Assembly: GCF_021462225.1 (NCBI RefSeq)
Contig: NC_061812.1
Location: 53,003,848-53,067,847 of the forward strand
Direction: 5' to 3'
DNA from: Girardinichthys multiradiatus
Taxonomy: Eukaryota > Chordata > Actinopteri > Cyprinodontiformes > Goodeidae
Length of the DNA: 64,000 nucleotides
Both the position numbers and the translations under genes were made by a program. Numbering within the stretch: position 1 is the stretch's first letter; each line of letters starts with the position of its first letter. This document shows positions 23,151 to 47,929 of this stretch, piece after piece. The notes under the pieces are model-generated. The model had not been told where the DNA came from. It saw only the letters and a program-made list of their open reading frames with translations, and ran no database searches.

Positions 23151-24065
23151 TGTTGTACTCAGCACTGTGAAGGTTTGCCCTGTTTGGTGGGCTCCTGACA
23201 AACATCAAAGAGCTGCCTGAGGCCTTCAGAGAGAAGATAGCAGCTAATCTGAGTCTGGAAATGAATCTGAAGAGATCTCAAAGAAATTTAAAATCAGCCA
23301 TTCCACTGTCTGGATAATAGTCTGCAAGTAGAGGACTTTCAAAACCACTGCCTACATGCCCAAGTCTGGCAGTTCAAGCAAGTTCACCCTGAAAGCAGAC
23401 AGATAGATATTGCACAGAAGTCTCCAAAAACCCTAAGCTTTTATTTGGTGTTTGCAAGTGCGAACCTTTTGCTCTCAGAAAAACGTGAAGGGCAAAAGGA
23501 AATTTGTCCGAGAGAACAGAGACAAAGACCAGGACTTCTGGAATAAGATTCTTTGGACAGATGAGTCTAAAAATTGAATTATTTGGACTCCAGAACAAAG
23601 GACGTGTTTGGCATAAACCAAAAACGTCATTCCAGGAAAAGAACCAAACATAGAGCTTCAAGTGTAATGGTTTGGGGGATCGTTTGCTGCAGCAGAGCCT
23701 ATACTGCTCATGATTCTAGAATGTAACATGGATTCTATTGTGTATCAGAGGGTGCTTGAAGAAATGTGAGACCATCTGTAAAAAAAAAGAAAAACTGAAG
23801 CAGAATCCTTGAACATGCCAATGACCCAGAAAATACCAGTAAAAGGACTGACTGAAAATTAAGAAAGGGAAACTCCTGGGCTGAGTCAAAGCCCAGATCT
23901 TCATCTTGAGTTCCTGTGGGATGACAAGATAGTCTTCAAAGATCTTACAATTGAAAATGAGGATTGGAGCAAAGTTTTCTCAGACTGATGTCAGAGACTT
24001 CAGATGGCTATGAGAAGCCTATTGCTGAAGTTTTTTCAACCAAAGGGGGTAACACTTGGCTTTTT
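23150..24065 (+). mobile_element. Degraded Tc1-like transposon (plus-strand transposase)
   Basis: Recognisable transposase order in broken frames: CCATTCCACTGTCTGGATAA (DNA-binding part), then WTDESK-type TGGACAGATGAGTCTAAA near 23557, TCAAGTGTAATGGTTTGGGG near 23660, and GAGTCAAAGCCCAGATCTTC near 23884 (the SPD motif). The right end GGGGGTAACACTTGGCTTTT is typical of a terminal repeat. No open frame. Confidence 0.72.
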
Positions 24066-24075
24066 CAGTTGTCTA

Positions 24076-24365
24076 CACCCGCTTATCTCCAGCGATCTTT
24101 GGGCCAGAGGTGGGGTAAACCCTGGACAGGTTGCTGGTCCATCACAGGGCAACGGTTGGGCAAACAACCGTGCACTTATGCAATCACACTTAAAGGAAAT
24201 GTAAAGAGACCACTTAATCTAAGTTATTTTTTTCTGACCATGGGCAGAAGCCAAAGTACCCAGAGAGAACCCAAGCATCCACAGGGAGAACATCCATTAG
24301 AATCCAGGCAGACATTTGAACCCAGGACCTTCTTAAAGCAAGGCAACAGTGCCACCGACTGTGCA
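24076..24365 (-). repeat. SINE-like repeat, copy 3 (inverted)
   Basis: Same family as 1181-1540 in reverse: CTGGTCCATCACAGGGCAAC, then CAGGGAGAACATCCATTAGA and GAACCCAGGACCTTCTTAAA. Inserted directly next to the right end of the Tc1 relic. Confidence 0.72.
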
Positions 24366-24369
24366 AATG

Positions 24370-25120
24370 TGCATTCCCTAGGTAGAAAATACATTTTACT
24401 GATATCTTTGGTTTAATGAACAAAAGGAGGTTCAATTTTGTTTTTTAACCAAATGTTTTGCCAGGGATAAAAAACTACAATTAAACATTGATATGTGGAC
24501 ATTTTTAACAAAGAACTGAATGCTTCATGGCATGTTAACATTTTATCATGACTGTAGTTTATTAGTTTATACATATTCAGAGTATGTACATTATTCACTA
24601 AACAGCTAGACATAACTGCAGGTCAATTTACTACAGATTAAAGATGTTACAGGAAATGTGATTTTTTTTTTAAATCAATGTAAATCTTATATTTGGATAC
24701 TTAGGTTGGTTTGTCATATAATAATAAACTAAAGGCTGGTCATTCTCAATGCAAAGCTGCAGGCGTCTGGTTAGATGAGGCTTCACTTGTCTTTCATTAG
24801 TTTTATTCAGTTCTGCTCAGTTTAATCCACATTTCACGTTCTTGTGTGGTTCTATAAAATAAGTAGGTAAAACTAAGTTCACTAATTAGAATCTGACAAA
24901 TTCTGTGCAAAAAAAATGTCATCAAATGTCTTTCACAAAATTAGAAACAGAGCAAAGTTTATTAGCCAATAATGAGAGATAAACTAAATCCTATAGAGAC
25001 CATTTTTGATAGAGTATATGATAACATTTGCACACATGTATGCAAATCTACACAAGCCTAATGCAAATATGCAACATCCTATGATATATTAGCTAAACAC
25101 AACTTAAGTTAACAGTTAAG
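24370..25120. other. Intergenic: no feature recognised
   Basis: AT-rich sequence without a credible ORF or repeat signature. Confidence 0.5.
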
Positions 25121-25124
25121 TTAA

Positions 25125-25305
25125 CATTATGACACTTTCAATGTACATAGCGACTTTCCAGTCATACAACCACTCAAAGCACTTTAAACTAGAGCCACAT
25201 TCACAAACGTGCACCGATATGCAGATCAGTAGTCAAGTTGACGGAGGAGGGACATCAGCATGTGGAGGAGAATGCTGGAATTGAACCCACAACTTTTGGA
25301 AAGTA
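25125..25305 (-). repeat. SINE-tail fragment (inverted)
   Basis: AACCACTCAAAGCACTTTA and CAGTAGTCAAGTTGACGGAGG-type sequence resembles the reverse complement of fish tRNA-SINE 3' parts. Degraded; family uncertain. Confidence 0.45.
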
Positions 25306-25313
25306 AAAGCAAC

Positions 25314-26753
25314 TACAGGTCCTTCTCAAAATATTAGCATATTGTGATAAAGTTCATTATTTTCCATATTTTAATACAAAAAACGTCAACCTTCAAATAA
25401 TCATGTACAGTTATGCACTCAATACTTGATCGGGAATCCTTTGGCAGAAATGACTGCTTCAATGCGGCGTGGCATGGAGGCAATCAGCCTGTGGCACTGC
25501 TGAGGTCTTATGGAGGCCCAGGATGCTTCGATAGCGGCCTTTAGCTCATCCAGAGTGTTGGGTCTTGAGTCTCTCAACGTTCTCTTCACAATATCCCACA
25601 GATTCTCTATGGGGTTCAGGTCAGGAGAGTTGGCAGGCCAATTGAGCACAGTGATACCATGGTCAGTAAACCATTTACCAGTGGTTTTGGCACTGTGAGC
25701 AGGTGCCAGGTCGTGCTGAAAAATGAAATCTTCATCTCCATAAAACTTTTCAGCAGATGGAAGCATGAAGTGCTCCAAAATCTCCTGATAGCTAGCTGCA
25801 TTGACCCTGCCCTTGATAAAACACAGTGGACCAACACCAGCAGCTGACACGGCACCCCAGACCATCACTGACTGTGGGTACTTGACACTGGACTTCTGGC
25901 ATTTTGGCATTTCCTTCTCCCCAGTCTTCCTCTAGACTCTGACACCTTGATTTCCGAATGACATGCAGAATTTGCTTTCATCCGAAAAAAGTACTTTGGA
26001 CCACTGAGCAACAGTCCAGTGCTGCTTCTCTGTAGCCCAGGTCAGGCGCTTCTGCCGCTGTTTCTGGTTCAAAAGTGGCTTGACCTGGGGAATGCGGCAC
26101 CTGTAGCCCATTTCCTGCACACGCCTGTGCACGGTGGCTCTGGATGTTTCTACTCCAGACTCAGTCCACTGCTTCCGCAGGTCCCCCAAGGTCTGGAATC
26201 GGCCCTTCTCCACAATCTTCCTCAGGGTCCGGTCACCTCTTCTCGTTGTGCAGCGTTTTCTGCCACACTTTTTCCTTCCCACAGACTTCCCACTGAGGTG
26301 CCTTGATACAACACTCTGGGAACAGCCTATTTGTTCAGAAATGTCTTTCTGTGTCTTACCCTCTTGCTTGAGGGTGTCAATAGTGGCCTTCTGGACAGCA
26401 GTCAGGTCGGCAGTCTTACCCATGATTGGGGTTTTGAGTGATGAACCAGGCTGGGAGTTTTAAAGGCCTCAGGAATCTTTTGCAGGTGTTTAGAGTTAAC
26501 TCGTTGATTCAGATGATTAGGTTCATAGCTCGTTTAGAGACCCTTTTAATGATATGCTAATTTTGTGAGATAGGAATTTTGGGTTTTCATGAGCTGTATG
26601 CCAAAATCATCCGTATTAAGACAATAAAAGACCTGAAATATTTCAGTTAGTGTGCAATGAATCTAAAATATATGAATGTTAAATTTTCATCATGACATTA
26701 TGGAAAATAATGAACTTCATCACAATATGCTAATTTTTTGAGAAGGACCTGTA
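25314..26753 (-). mobile_element. Tc1/mariner transposon B, near-intact coding frame, one trimmed terminal repeat
   Basis: TA at both ends (25314-25315 and 26752-26753). The right terminal repeat is about 205 bp, as in element A. The left one keeps only about the outer 55 bp (to TTATTTTCCATA) and then jumps to the sequence just after the transposase stop, a loss of roughly 190 bp. Same family as 1635-3203, in opposite orientation. Confidence 0.92.
25419..26423 (-). pseudogene. Tc1 transposase with a single nonsense codon (element B)
   Basis: One continuous frame of 334 codons from ATG 26423 to the stop at 25419, interrupted only by TAG at 25934-25932, where copy A has TGG (Trp). The helix-turn-helix part (SEQIGCSQSVVSRHL), the DDE motifs (SDESKF, QHDLAPAHS, NSPDLNPIENLW) and full length are all present. 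One base change separates it from an open transposase frame, suggesting recent activity of the family. Confidence 0.92.
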
Positions 26754-29700
26754 TAAACTGTGGAGATATATCCGTTCTAGAATTGCGCCGCTCAAGGTGG
26801 CAGCAGGTTGGAGTAGTTCTGTTACTTTTGATTCTGATTTATTCTTTTTTGGGAACTATTCCTCTTGTGGTGGATACAGTTGATTTTTTTTGTATGACTG
26901 TCCACTCCGGTGTCGGATGCTGTGCAGCTTGGAGGATTTTTCTTGATACTTTCTATTTTTGGACATTTGTTATGATGCATTGCCATGGCAACGGGGTTGT
27001 TTCTTACAACCGGGAGCAGCTGATTAATATCTCAAAAGTTCAAATAATACTTCAACTACAACCCCAAATCCCTGATGAGTTGAAAAGGAGACGCCGTGGA
27101 TGCAGAGCAGGAGCTAAGAGAAGAAAGAGAAGGAGGAAGTTCAAACCATCTCTTCCGTCGATTTTGATGGGCAATGTGAGATCGTTGGGAAACAAGTTGG
27201 ATGAACTCCAAGCCCTACAAAGGACCAAGCCAGATTACAGGGCATGCAGTATTATGTGTTTTACTGAGACATGGCTGCAGGATCATATCCCCGACTCCAG
27301 CGTCTCTCTGCCGGGCTTTTTAACCATACGAGCAGACAGAGACTTAAAGAGGAGCAGCAAATGTAAAGGAGGTGGACTGGCAGTACTTGTGAACAACAGA
27401 TGGTGTAATCGAGGACATGTTACTGTGAAGTGTCATCTCTGCAGTCCAGATATTGAACTGTTGGCAGTACGTTTTCGTCCATATTATTTACCCAGAGAGT
27501 TCACCAGTGTTATTTTGGTAACAGTTTACGTTCCACCTTCCGCTGTTGCTGACACTGCATGTGATGCCATCAGCTCAGTTGTTGCTAAGCTACAGACACA
27601 AAACCGCAATGCTTTTGTGGCAATTTCTGGTGATTTTAACCATGCTTCACTCTCTGCTACACTTCCAACGTTTCAACAGTTTGTCAGCTGCTCTACCAGA
27701 GAAAACAAAACATTGGATTTGTTTTATGCAAATGTCAAGGACTCATACATCTCTACAGGACAACCTCCTCTAGGCAAATCAGATCACAATCTTGTTTTTC
27801 TCCGCTCAAAATATAAGACCCTTGTTCAGAGGCAACCTGTAATAAAGAGGACTGTGAGAAAATGGTCACAGGAAGCTGAAGAAGCTCTGCAAGGTTGCTT
27901 TGAGGCTACAGACTGGGACGCACTGTGCCAGCCACATGGAGAGGACATCAATGCCATGACTGAGTGTGTAACCGACTATATAAACTTTTGTGTGGATAAC
28001 ATCATCCCCACCAGAACCGTGAGATGCTTCCCCAATAACAAACCTTGGATCACCAGTGACCTGAAGGACCTGCTTAACAAGAAAAAAAAGAGCCGTCAGA
28101 GAGGGAGACAGAGAATTATTGAGGAGTTTACAGAAGCAACTTAAAGTCAAGATAAGAGACAGCAAGGAGGTGTACAAGAAGAAGCTGGAGAGCAAGCTCC
28201 AGCAAAACAATATCAGAGATGTGTGGACATGGATGAAGAAGATCACAGGCTTCAAGCAGAAGGATGATCAGACCGATGGAGGTCTGGACAGAGCCAATGA
28301 ACTGAACACATTCTTCAATAGGTTCAGTTCAGAAACAAGCTCAGCATCCTCCTCTCCTGTTCACAGCCAAACAGACATTCCATCTTCCTTTGACCCACAG
28401 GAACCACAGCTGTCCAGTAACACCTCACATTTTTTATCTTCCACCTCAGCCCTAGACCCTTCTACATGTTTGCCATCAACCATATCAGAAGATGCTGATG
28501 CTTCCTTTGCTTCCCCCTTCCACCTGTGTGTCTCAAGAAGTCAGGTGAAGATGCAACTGGAGAGACTGAATAGGAATAAGGCTGCAGGTCCAGATCATGT
28601 CAGCCCTAGAGTCCTGAAGGCCTGTGCAGAGCAGCTCTGTGGGATTCTGCAGCACCTCTTCAACCTTAGCCTGGCCCAGAAGAAGGTTCCAGTGTTGTGG
28701 AAGACCTCCAGTCTTGTTCCGGTACCAGAGAAAACTCACCCATCAGTCCTCAATGACTATAGACCTGTTGCCCTGACATCTCACATCATGAAGGTCCTAG
28801 AGAGACTCCTGTTGGCCCACCTGAGTAAGCAAACAGTAAACCATCAGGACCCCCTTCAGTTTGCTTATCACTGTGGAGTTGGAGTTGAAGATGCCATCAA
28901 ACACCTGCTTCAACAAACCCATTGTAATCTGGACAAAGCCAGCAGCACTGTGAGGATCATGTTCTTTGATTTCTCCAGAACATTTAATACAATCCAACCT
29001 GATTTGCTTTGTCAGAAACTCCAGAAGACTCAGGTGGAGGCCTCAACAATCTCCTGGATCAAAGACTACCTGACAAACAGACCACAGTTTGTGAGACTGA
29101 AGGGTTGAGAGTCTAACCAGGTAGTCAGCAGCACAGGAGAACCACAGGGGACTGTACTCTCACCATTCCTTTTCACTCTGTACACCTCAGACTTCCAGTA
29201 CAAGACAGACTCCTGTCATCTGCAGAAATACTCGGATGATTCTGCAGTCGTGGGGTGGATCAGAGATAGACAAGAAGATGAGTACAGGAAGGTGGTGGAC
29301 CACTTTGTGTCATGGTGTGGAAACAATCATCTCATTTTGAACGTGACTAAAACAAAGGAGATGATTGTAGATTTTAAGAGAAACAGGAATAAGTCAAAAA
29401 CGATTTCCATCATGGGAGAAGAAGTGGAGGTGGTGGAGGAGTATAAATACCTCGGTGTTCACCTGGACAACAGACTAGAGTGGAGATGCAACTGTGAAGC
29501 CATCTACAAGAAGGGACAGAGCAGACTGTACTTCTTGAGGAAGATTAGGTCCTTTGGTGTTTGCAGCAAGATGCTGCATATCTTCTATAAGTCTGTGGTG
29601 GAAAATCTGATCTCTTCTCCATCATCTGCTGGCGAAGCAGCATCAGAACCGGGGACTTAAAAAAGCTCAACAAGCTGATAAAAAAGGCTGGATCTGTTCT

Positions 29701-29999
29701 GGAGACTCCTCTGGAACCTCTGGAGATCATTGTGGAAAGAAGGATTCTTCATAAACTGAAGAACATTATGGAGAACCCTGAGCATCCTCTTCATCAGACT
29801 GTCCTACAACAACAGTGTCTTCAGTCAGAGGCTTCTTCAGATCTGCTGTAAGACGGAGCGCTACAGGAGATCTTTCCTGCCCACAGCCATCAGCATCTAC
29901 AACGACTCTTTGAAGAAACCTGCATGATATGAGCTATAACAACATTTAATTTCCCTTTGGGATTAATAAAGTATTTTTGAATTGAATTGAATTGAATAT
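26754..29999 (+). mobile_element. L2/CR1-like non-LTR retrotransposon (LINE), nearly complete ORF2
   Basis: The endonuclease-reverse transcriptase ORF runs from about 27000 to 29920, followed by a short 3' UTR ending in TTGAATTGAATTGAAT repeats (29978-29999), the tail type of fish L2/Maui-like elements. The 5' end abuts Tc1 B. A second, decayed copy is at 49180-52795. The clade (L2 against Rex1/Babar) is from memory of the family and not certain. Confidence 0.85.
27000..29925 (+). pseudogene. LINE endonuclease/reverse transcriptase, broken by frameshifts and a stop
   Basis: The endonuclease domain (27170-27800) keeps its motifs: MGNVRSL, CFTETWL, SGDFNHA and GKSDHNL. The frame then shifts near 28110; the linker and reverse transcriptase continue from 28119 (NKAAGPDHVSPRVLKACAEQ, NDYRPVALTSHIMKVLERLL, FFDFSRTFNTI) to a TGA at 29106-29108. 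Beyond it GEPQGTVLSPFLFTLYTSDF and the catalytic YSDDSAV (about 29230-29250) are in the same frame. A further shift occurs near 29611, and another near 29850. The element cannot make an intact protein. Confidence 0.87.
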
Positions 30000-30009
30000 A
30001 TATACTTAC

Positions 30010-30405
30010 AGTAGTACAGATTTACATGTACTACTTTGAAGAACCTCAACTACTATATTTTAGATTCTTCCAAATAGCCTCCCTTTGCTCTGATTCCTGC
30101 TTTGCTCTCTTGGCGTTCTCTCCATGATCTCCATGAGGTGGTCGCCTGGAATGGTTTACCAGCGAGTCTTGAAAGAACTTCCCAGAGGTTCATTGAGAGA
30201 AGGTCAAAGGTTAATATTTCAGTCATCACAGCGAAGGGTGGCTACTTTAAGGAATCTAAAATATAAAACATATTAAAAGTTATTTTACAATCTTTTGTTT
30301 GCTACATAATTACATATGTGTTCATTCACAATTTTGATGCCTTCAGTGAAAATCTATGAACAATGTAAATAGTCATAAACATAGAAAATCATCCGAATTT
30401 TTGGA
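30010..30405. mobile_element. Internally deleted Tc1-like relic
   Basis: CTCTTGGCGTTCTCTCCATG and GTGGTCGCCTGGAATGGTTT are typical of one end of a common fish Tc1 element. This then jumps near 30210 to the terminal part of the other end (AATATTTCAGTCATCACAGC, GATGCCTTCAGTGAAAATCT). The transposase is missing. Confidence 0.6.
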
Positions 30406-30409
30406 AAGC

Positions 30410-31070
30410 AGCATTTATGTATGAACATTTATATGACAACAATTTTATTTAGAATGAATTTGTGTGTTGGTTGTCCATAGGTTCAATAACTGATAATGTA
30501 AATATGTCAATAAAAAGTTAGATTGAAATAACAAAGAAGATGCCTGCGTTTGACAGTTTTACATGTTCACTACGAATAGAATGATGTTTACACTGTTTAA
30601 TCCTACTCCTTATTAGAAATAGTTATTTGGTTTATAAATGAATAATGTCAGAATCAACCAACATACGTTAATTACTAAATACAAGCAAACATAAAACAAA
30701 TACCCCATCAATGCAATACTTTACACTATGTATTTGACACCCTAATAAATACTATACATCTTTAAATTTAATGTGATCCTTAAATGTTAACACCAGTCAG
30801 ATAAGTATTTTCGAATTATATTTGGCACCAGTTTGTCCCTTACATTAATCCCAACCTATGTTGTTTTGTGTCTTAATGTGTTCACAAAAACGTTCAATAT
30901 CTCTAACACTTTTGGCTCCTTTTTGCAATAAATACAGTGTTTACGATGAACCACCACTAATGTTTCCTCAGACATCCACACAGTAACTTAAATACAGCAG
31001 CACCAGAAGAAAAACAGCTTAAAATGAAATGAAGGCTTTACCCAGTTTTACATCGTTGGGGGATTGGAGG
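30410..31070. other. Intergenic: no feature recognised
   Basis: AT-rich sequence between a Tc1 relic and a LINE tail; nothing coding seen. Confidence 0.5.
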
Positions 31071-31074
31071 TCAA

Positions 31075-31225
31075 TACTTATTTTTGCACCTTTTCTATTA
31101 GATATGTGTAAATTGTAAATTTGTATATTCTGTAATGCAAAAACAAAACCAAAGAGCAAAGTGTACCGGAGTCAAATTCCTTGTTTGTATGTACGAACTT
31201 GTCAATAAAGTTGATTCTGATTCTA
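31075..31225 (+). repeat. 3' tail of a LINE or SINE
   Basis: GGAGTCAAATTCCTTGTTTG followed by TCAATAAAGTTGATTCTGAT is a well-known fish non-LTR 3' end. Only the tail is present, about 400 bp before the txnrd3 promoter. Confidence 0.55.
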
Positions 31226-31609
31226 AAAAGATACAGTTTCTGTTTTGGCGAACTTTCACCAGCAGGTGGGGATAGACTCCAGGCTTTAATGCTACACCGT
31301 TTAAAGGAGCAGCATCCATTGAAACATGAGTGGCGCTAAAGAGTTTAAACTATGCTCAGCTCTGGCTTTTTTTTTTATTGTTTTTCTTCTTCTCTAACAC
31401 AATAAGTTAATACCGAGACAAGAACTAATTACAACTTCAAACCTTACTTATTTAATTTACTTTTGTAAAGTTTGGATATTTTATCTTCCAGAGTCGTCTG
31501 TAACTAACACTAACCCTCTCCTAACCAGTACGATTTAAAATGTCTTTACATAACCCGGTTTAGTTCCAAGGTATGTTCACTTTGACGTGTCAGTTGAGTA
31601 ATTGTGCGT

Positions 31610-31720
31610 GTGTTAATAGGTGACGCTGTGACGTATCTCATATACGCATCGCTCGTTTTGTATTACACGATTTGACCCGTGGGCGGGGTTGTTCCGATTC
31701 CCTACAGTTCACCATGAGCT
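31610..31720 (+). promoter_or_regulatory. CpG-rich promoter region of txnrd3
   Basis: CpG becomes frequent from about 31,610 through exon 1, in contrast to the AT-rich flank. A GC box (GGGCGGGG) is at 31681-31688 and a TGACG motif near 31630. There is no clear TATA box. This fits a housekeeping-type promoter; the exact start site is unknown. Confidence 0.5.
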
Positions 31721-31767
31721 GTACGGCGAACGCGATGACTCAAAACGAGCGAACCCAAAGCAGTTAG
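31714..31767 (+). other. Short upstream ORF in the putative txnrd3 leader
   Basis: ATG in a good context (ACC ATG A) opens a 17-codon frame that closes at TAG 31765-31767, about 200 bases before the txnrd3 ATG and in a different frame. Whether it is in the mRNA depends on the transcription start, which cannot be seen. Confidence 0.35.
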
Positions 31768-31971
31768 ACAAGAAAACGCTGGAGACGTTTGGCGCGGCTG
31801 ATAGACGACTACCTGCTGGCGGTGGAGCGGGAAAGATCGTCCGTCTGTGTCTGCTATTTTGTCTGGGGAGTTAGGAGTAACAGGTGCCGGCAGCTAGCTT
31901 TCAGTTTATTATCTCTGGAAAGACGTCTTATCGGAGCTTGCTTTACGCAAGCAGACGGAAATAGTTAGAAA

Positions 31972-45412
<13,441 letters not shown>

Positions 45413-45669
45413 ACCCTGCTTGTTTAGCGGGCTGCTCTCCTATCAGACTCCTGTCCTCTTGGTTCCCAGCCAGAGTTTACAGGGTGTTGGTTTGTCCTGA
45501 TTATTTAATCTGGTGAAAGATGCTCTGATGGAGCAAAGAGGCGATCCAAAGCTCCAAGAGTCCAATATGAGGGTAGTCTGCTGAATGGCAGGGTTACTCT
45601 GCTGATGCTTCTGCTGGCCTCCACCAGCACCTTCTCAGAGGAGCTCCAGCACACTTCCTGTAGGGATGT

Positions 45670-45752
45670 GTGTGCTTGGACGGTTTCATGACGTCCTGGC
45701 CCGTAACCTAAGATACTGAGGTGGGCAAGGATCGATGTCTTTCTGCAGAGGT
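45670..45752 (+). promoter_or_regulatory. SECIS element in the txnrd3 3' UTR
   Basis: The core is visible by eye: ATGA at 45688-45691, the unpaired AA at 45705-45706 and CGAT at 45733-45736. The arms between core and loop pair: TCCT with AGGA and GCCC with GGGC, with one mismatch, then G-T wobbles. Directly after the AA, CCT (45707-45709) can pair with AGG (45719-45721), giving the extra mini-stem of a form-2 SECIS. The distance from ATGA to AA is 13 nt, near the usual range. It lies about 280 nt after the Sec codon, which is suitable for Sec insertion. Confidence 0.82.
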
Positions 45753-45866
45753 ACCCGATGGTGGCTCGCAATCCTTCGTCCAAATCCCCAACTGCATCCT
45801 ATTGTTATCCACCTTCTGCAAGCAGAGGATGCACAGACTGAAAACTGCTCGAGTTAATTTGTGGCT

Positions 45867-45870
<4 letters not shown>

Positions 45871-45914
<44 letters not shown>
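45871..45914. repeat. (TG)22 microsatellite in the txnrd3 3' UTR
   Basis: An uninterrupted TG run sits between the SECIS hairpin and the poly(A) signal, so it should be transcribed as (UG)n. Length polymorphism is likely. Confidence 0.92.
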
Positions 45915-45917
<3 letters not shown>

Positions 45918-46193
45918 ATCCCCATCATGATTCCACTTGGTCCTTTTACCTTGAATTCAACATCAGTCTGAAAGAAGAGAACATCTCTTCTTAGAACAGC
46001 CTGCAAACTCTCAACCCTTTTGTGACCTGATTTACAATTTTCTGACTGAATGAATGTCGGCCTGAGTTGTATTGACAGTTGATTTATCTTGTGTGTTCTC
46101 CCTCTGTATAGCCAGTGTGGGACATTGGTCCTCTGTATAAATGACATGTTTGTTGATGTCGAACTCGTGTAGACAGCTTCTTTCTCCACATTT

Positions 46194-46199
46194 AATAAA
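46194..46199 (+). terminator. Poly(A) signal of txnrd3
   Basis: AATAAA lies about 780 bases past the txnrd3 TAA, downstream of the SECIS. It is the first canonical hexamer I see in this 3' UTR. Confidence 0.65.
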
Positions 46200-46539
46200 G
46201 GATGTACTCACCATTAACCTGTGTTAAACTGTCACTACTCAGATTGACACTGAATGTGAGGGGTCATTGACGAGGCTGTTGGGCAGTGGGTCATTTGAGT
46301 CTGTAAAATGTTTGATTCACAGATATTTACACAATTAAAGGAATGACTTTTTTTTTTCTTCACTTTTTGACATTAAATCAGACAAAACATTTCCCCTTTT
46401 AAGGTCAGTTAAGATTACCAAATTTGTCTGTTAAATATAAATATAGAAGTTTCCATACTTTAAGATTCATGACTTTGCATAATTTTGAAGACCCAAATGA
46501 AAGTAATGCCATGTCTTTTATAAGACTTGGCCTTATCAT

Positions 46540-47390
46540 TTTGTAAATTCAGTAGAGGCATGACTGTGGCTTTATTTTTAAGGGAACATCTCAAAAACTA
46601 CCCTCTGTAAAATCAAAAATTAGGGAACATGTAAGGAAGAGAACTCATTACCTGCATGTGCCCCGTTTATCTGTTCAGTTTTAAAACCCCTCAACAAAAG
46701 CAAAGGATCCTGTGAAGATGTTTGCTGAAACTGGTGTCATTCACAAGGAAATGAGTCCTGCACCAACATGGGCTGAAAGGCCATTCAAAGGAAGAAGCCA
46801 TTTCTCCAAAATTCCTAAAAAGCCAAATTGTAAAAGCTCTCCAGGATAAAAAGAACATGATTGGAGACGTGGTCTAAAACTGACATGGCTTACCAGTATG
46901 ACAATCATTACATATGAACCAAGAGAACGCCATCCCAGCTGTGAAGTAGCTTGTTGCAGCATCATCTAGTGTGGCTGTTGTTTCTGCAGAAGGGCCTGTG
47001 CTCATAACAAAATACAGTAGGAAAGAACATCTTGAAACACTAGCTACAAAATTAAAGCTTAAACTTCTATGTGGACCATGACCCCAATCATACCACCAAA
47101 CTAGTTACAAAGTACCTTAAGGACGACAGGAAACATTTTAGCCTGGATGTGAGTGCCATAATAAATTTGTGAACAGAGCTAAGAAGGTGTGTGTGTGAGC
47201 AAAGTGGTCAACAAACCTCACTCAATTACACCGTTCCTGTCAGGAGGAATGGGCCGAGATTCCAGCAAACTAGTGTGCGAAGCTTTTGGATGCCACATCA
47301 TTTCATGATAATGATCAACCCACAGGTCCTTAATTCAAAATCACAGAAAAACATGCAGCAGGCTAGTTCAGATAGCTGAAATGTCATTGC
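46540..47390 (+). mobile_element. Degraded Tc1-like transposon downstream of txnrd3
   Basis: Transposase fragments in broken frames: GGAGACGTGGTCTAAAACTGA (DDE region), CCATGACCCCAATCATACCA (second Asp), ACAGAGCTAAGAAGGTGTGT and CTGTCAGGAGGAATGGGCCG (C-terminal). The order matches an abundant fish Tc1 family. Confidence 0.7.
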
Positions 47391-47394
47391 AGCA

Positions 47395-47925
47395 AATCTA
47401 AATGGTCCTCAGTAGTTTGTATGACCTCCACCTGCTTGTATGCATGCCTGACAGGGCATGCTCCTTATGAGATGATAGATGGTGTACTGGGCTGTCTCCT
47501 CCCGGATCATGACCACGGCATCACTAAGATCAGAGCAGTCTGAGGTGCAACCTGGTGGTGTCAGATGAACCTAAACATGATGTCCCAGAGATGTTCCACT
47601 GGATTCAGGTCAGGGGAGCATGAAGGCCAGTCAATGGTATCATTACCTTCATCCTCCAAGAAATACCTTCATACTCTTGCCATGAGGCCAGGCATTATCA
47701 CACACCAGGAGGAACCCGGGACCGACTGCACTAGCAAAGAGTATAACAATAGATCTAAGGATTTTACTCTGATACCTAAAGGCAGTCAGAGTACCATTGT
47801 TTATCCTGTACGGATCTGTTCGTCCCTCCATGGATATGCCTCCCCAGACCTACACTGATCCACCACCAAACTGGTCATGCTGAAGAATACTGTTCACATG
47901 TTTTTTGAGCAGTGTAGAAACAATT
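47395..47925 (-). mobile_element. Truncated Tc1-like relic (family of element D)
   Basis: The minus strand corresponds to the C-terminal half of a transposase related to element D (GTCCCAGAGATGTTCCACTG, CACACCAGGAGGAACCCGGG). It ends TTTTTTGAGCAGTGTA, the same terminus type as element D. Other end missing; directly abuts the preceding Tc1 relic. Confidence 0.7.
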
Positions 47926-47929
47926 GGGT

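Noticed and set aside
26738..26990. N-terminal hydrophobic extension of the LINE ORF as a membrane protein
   Set aside because: The frame begins inside the Tc1 B terminus from a TTG, so the upstream part is chance read-through of LINE 5' sequence.
31689..31874. 61-codon ORF upstream of txnrd3 as its N-terminal extension
   Set aside because: It is in a different frame, ends before the next exon part, and an in-frame TAG directly precedes the txnrd3 ATG.
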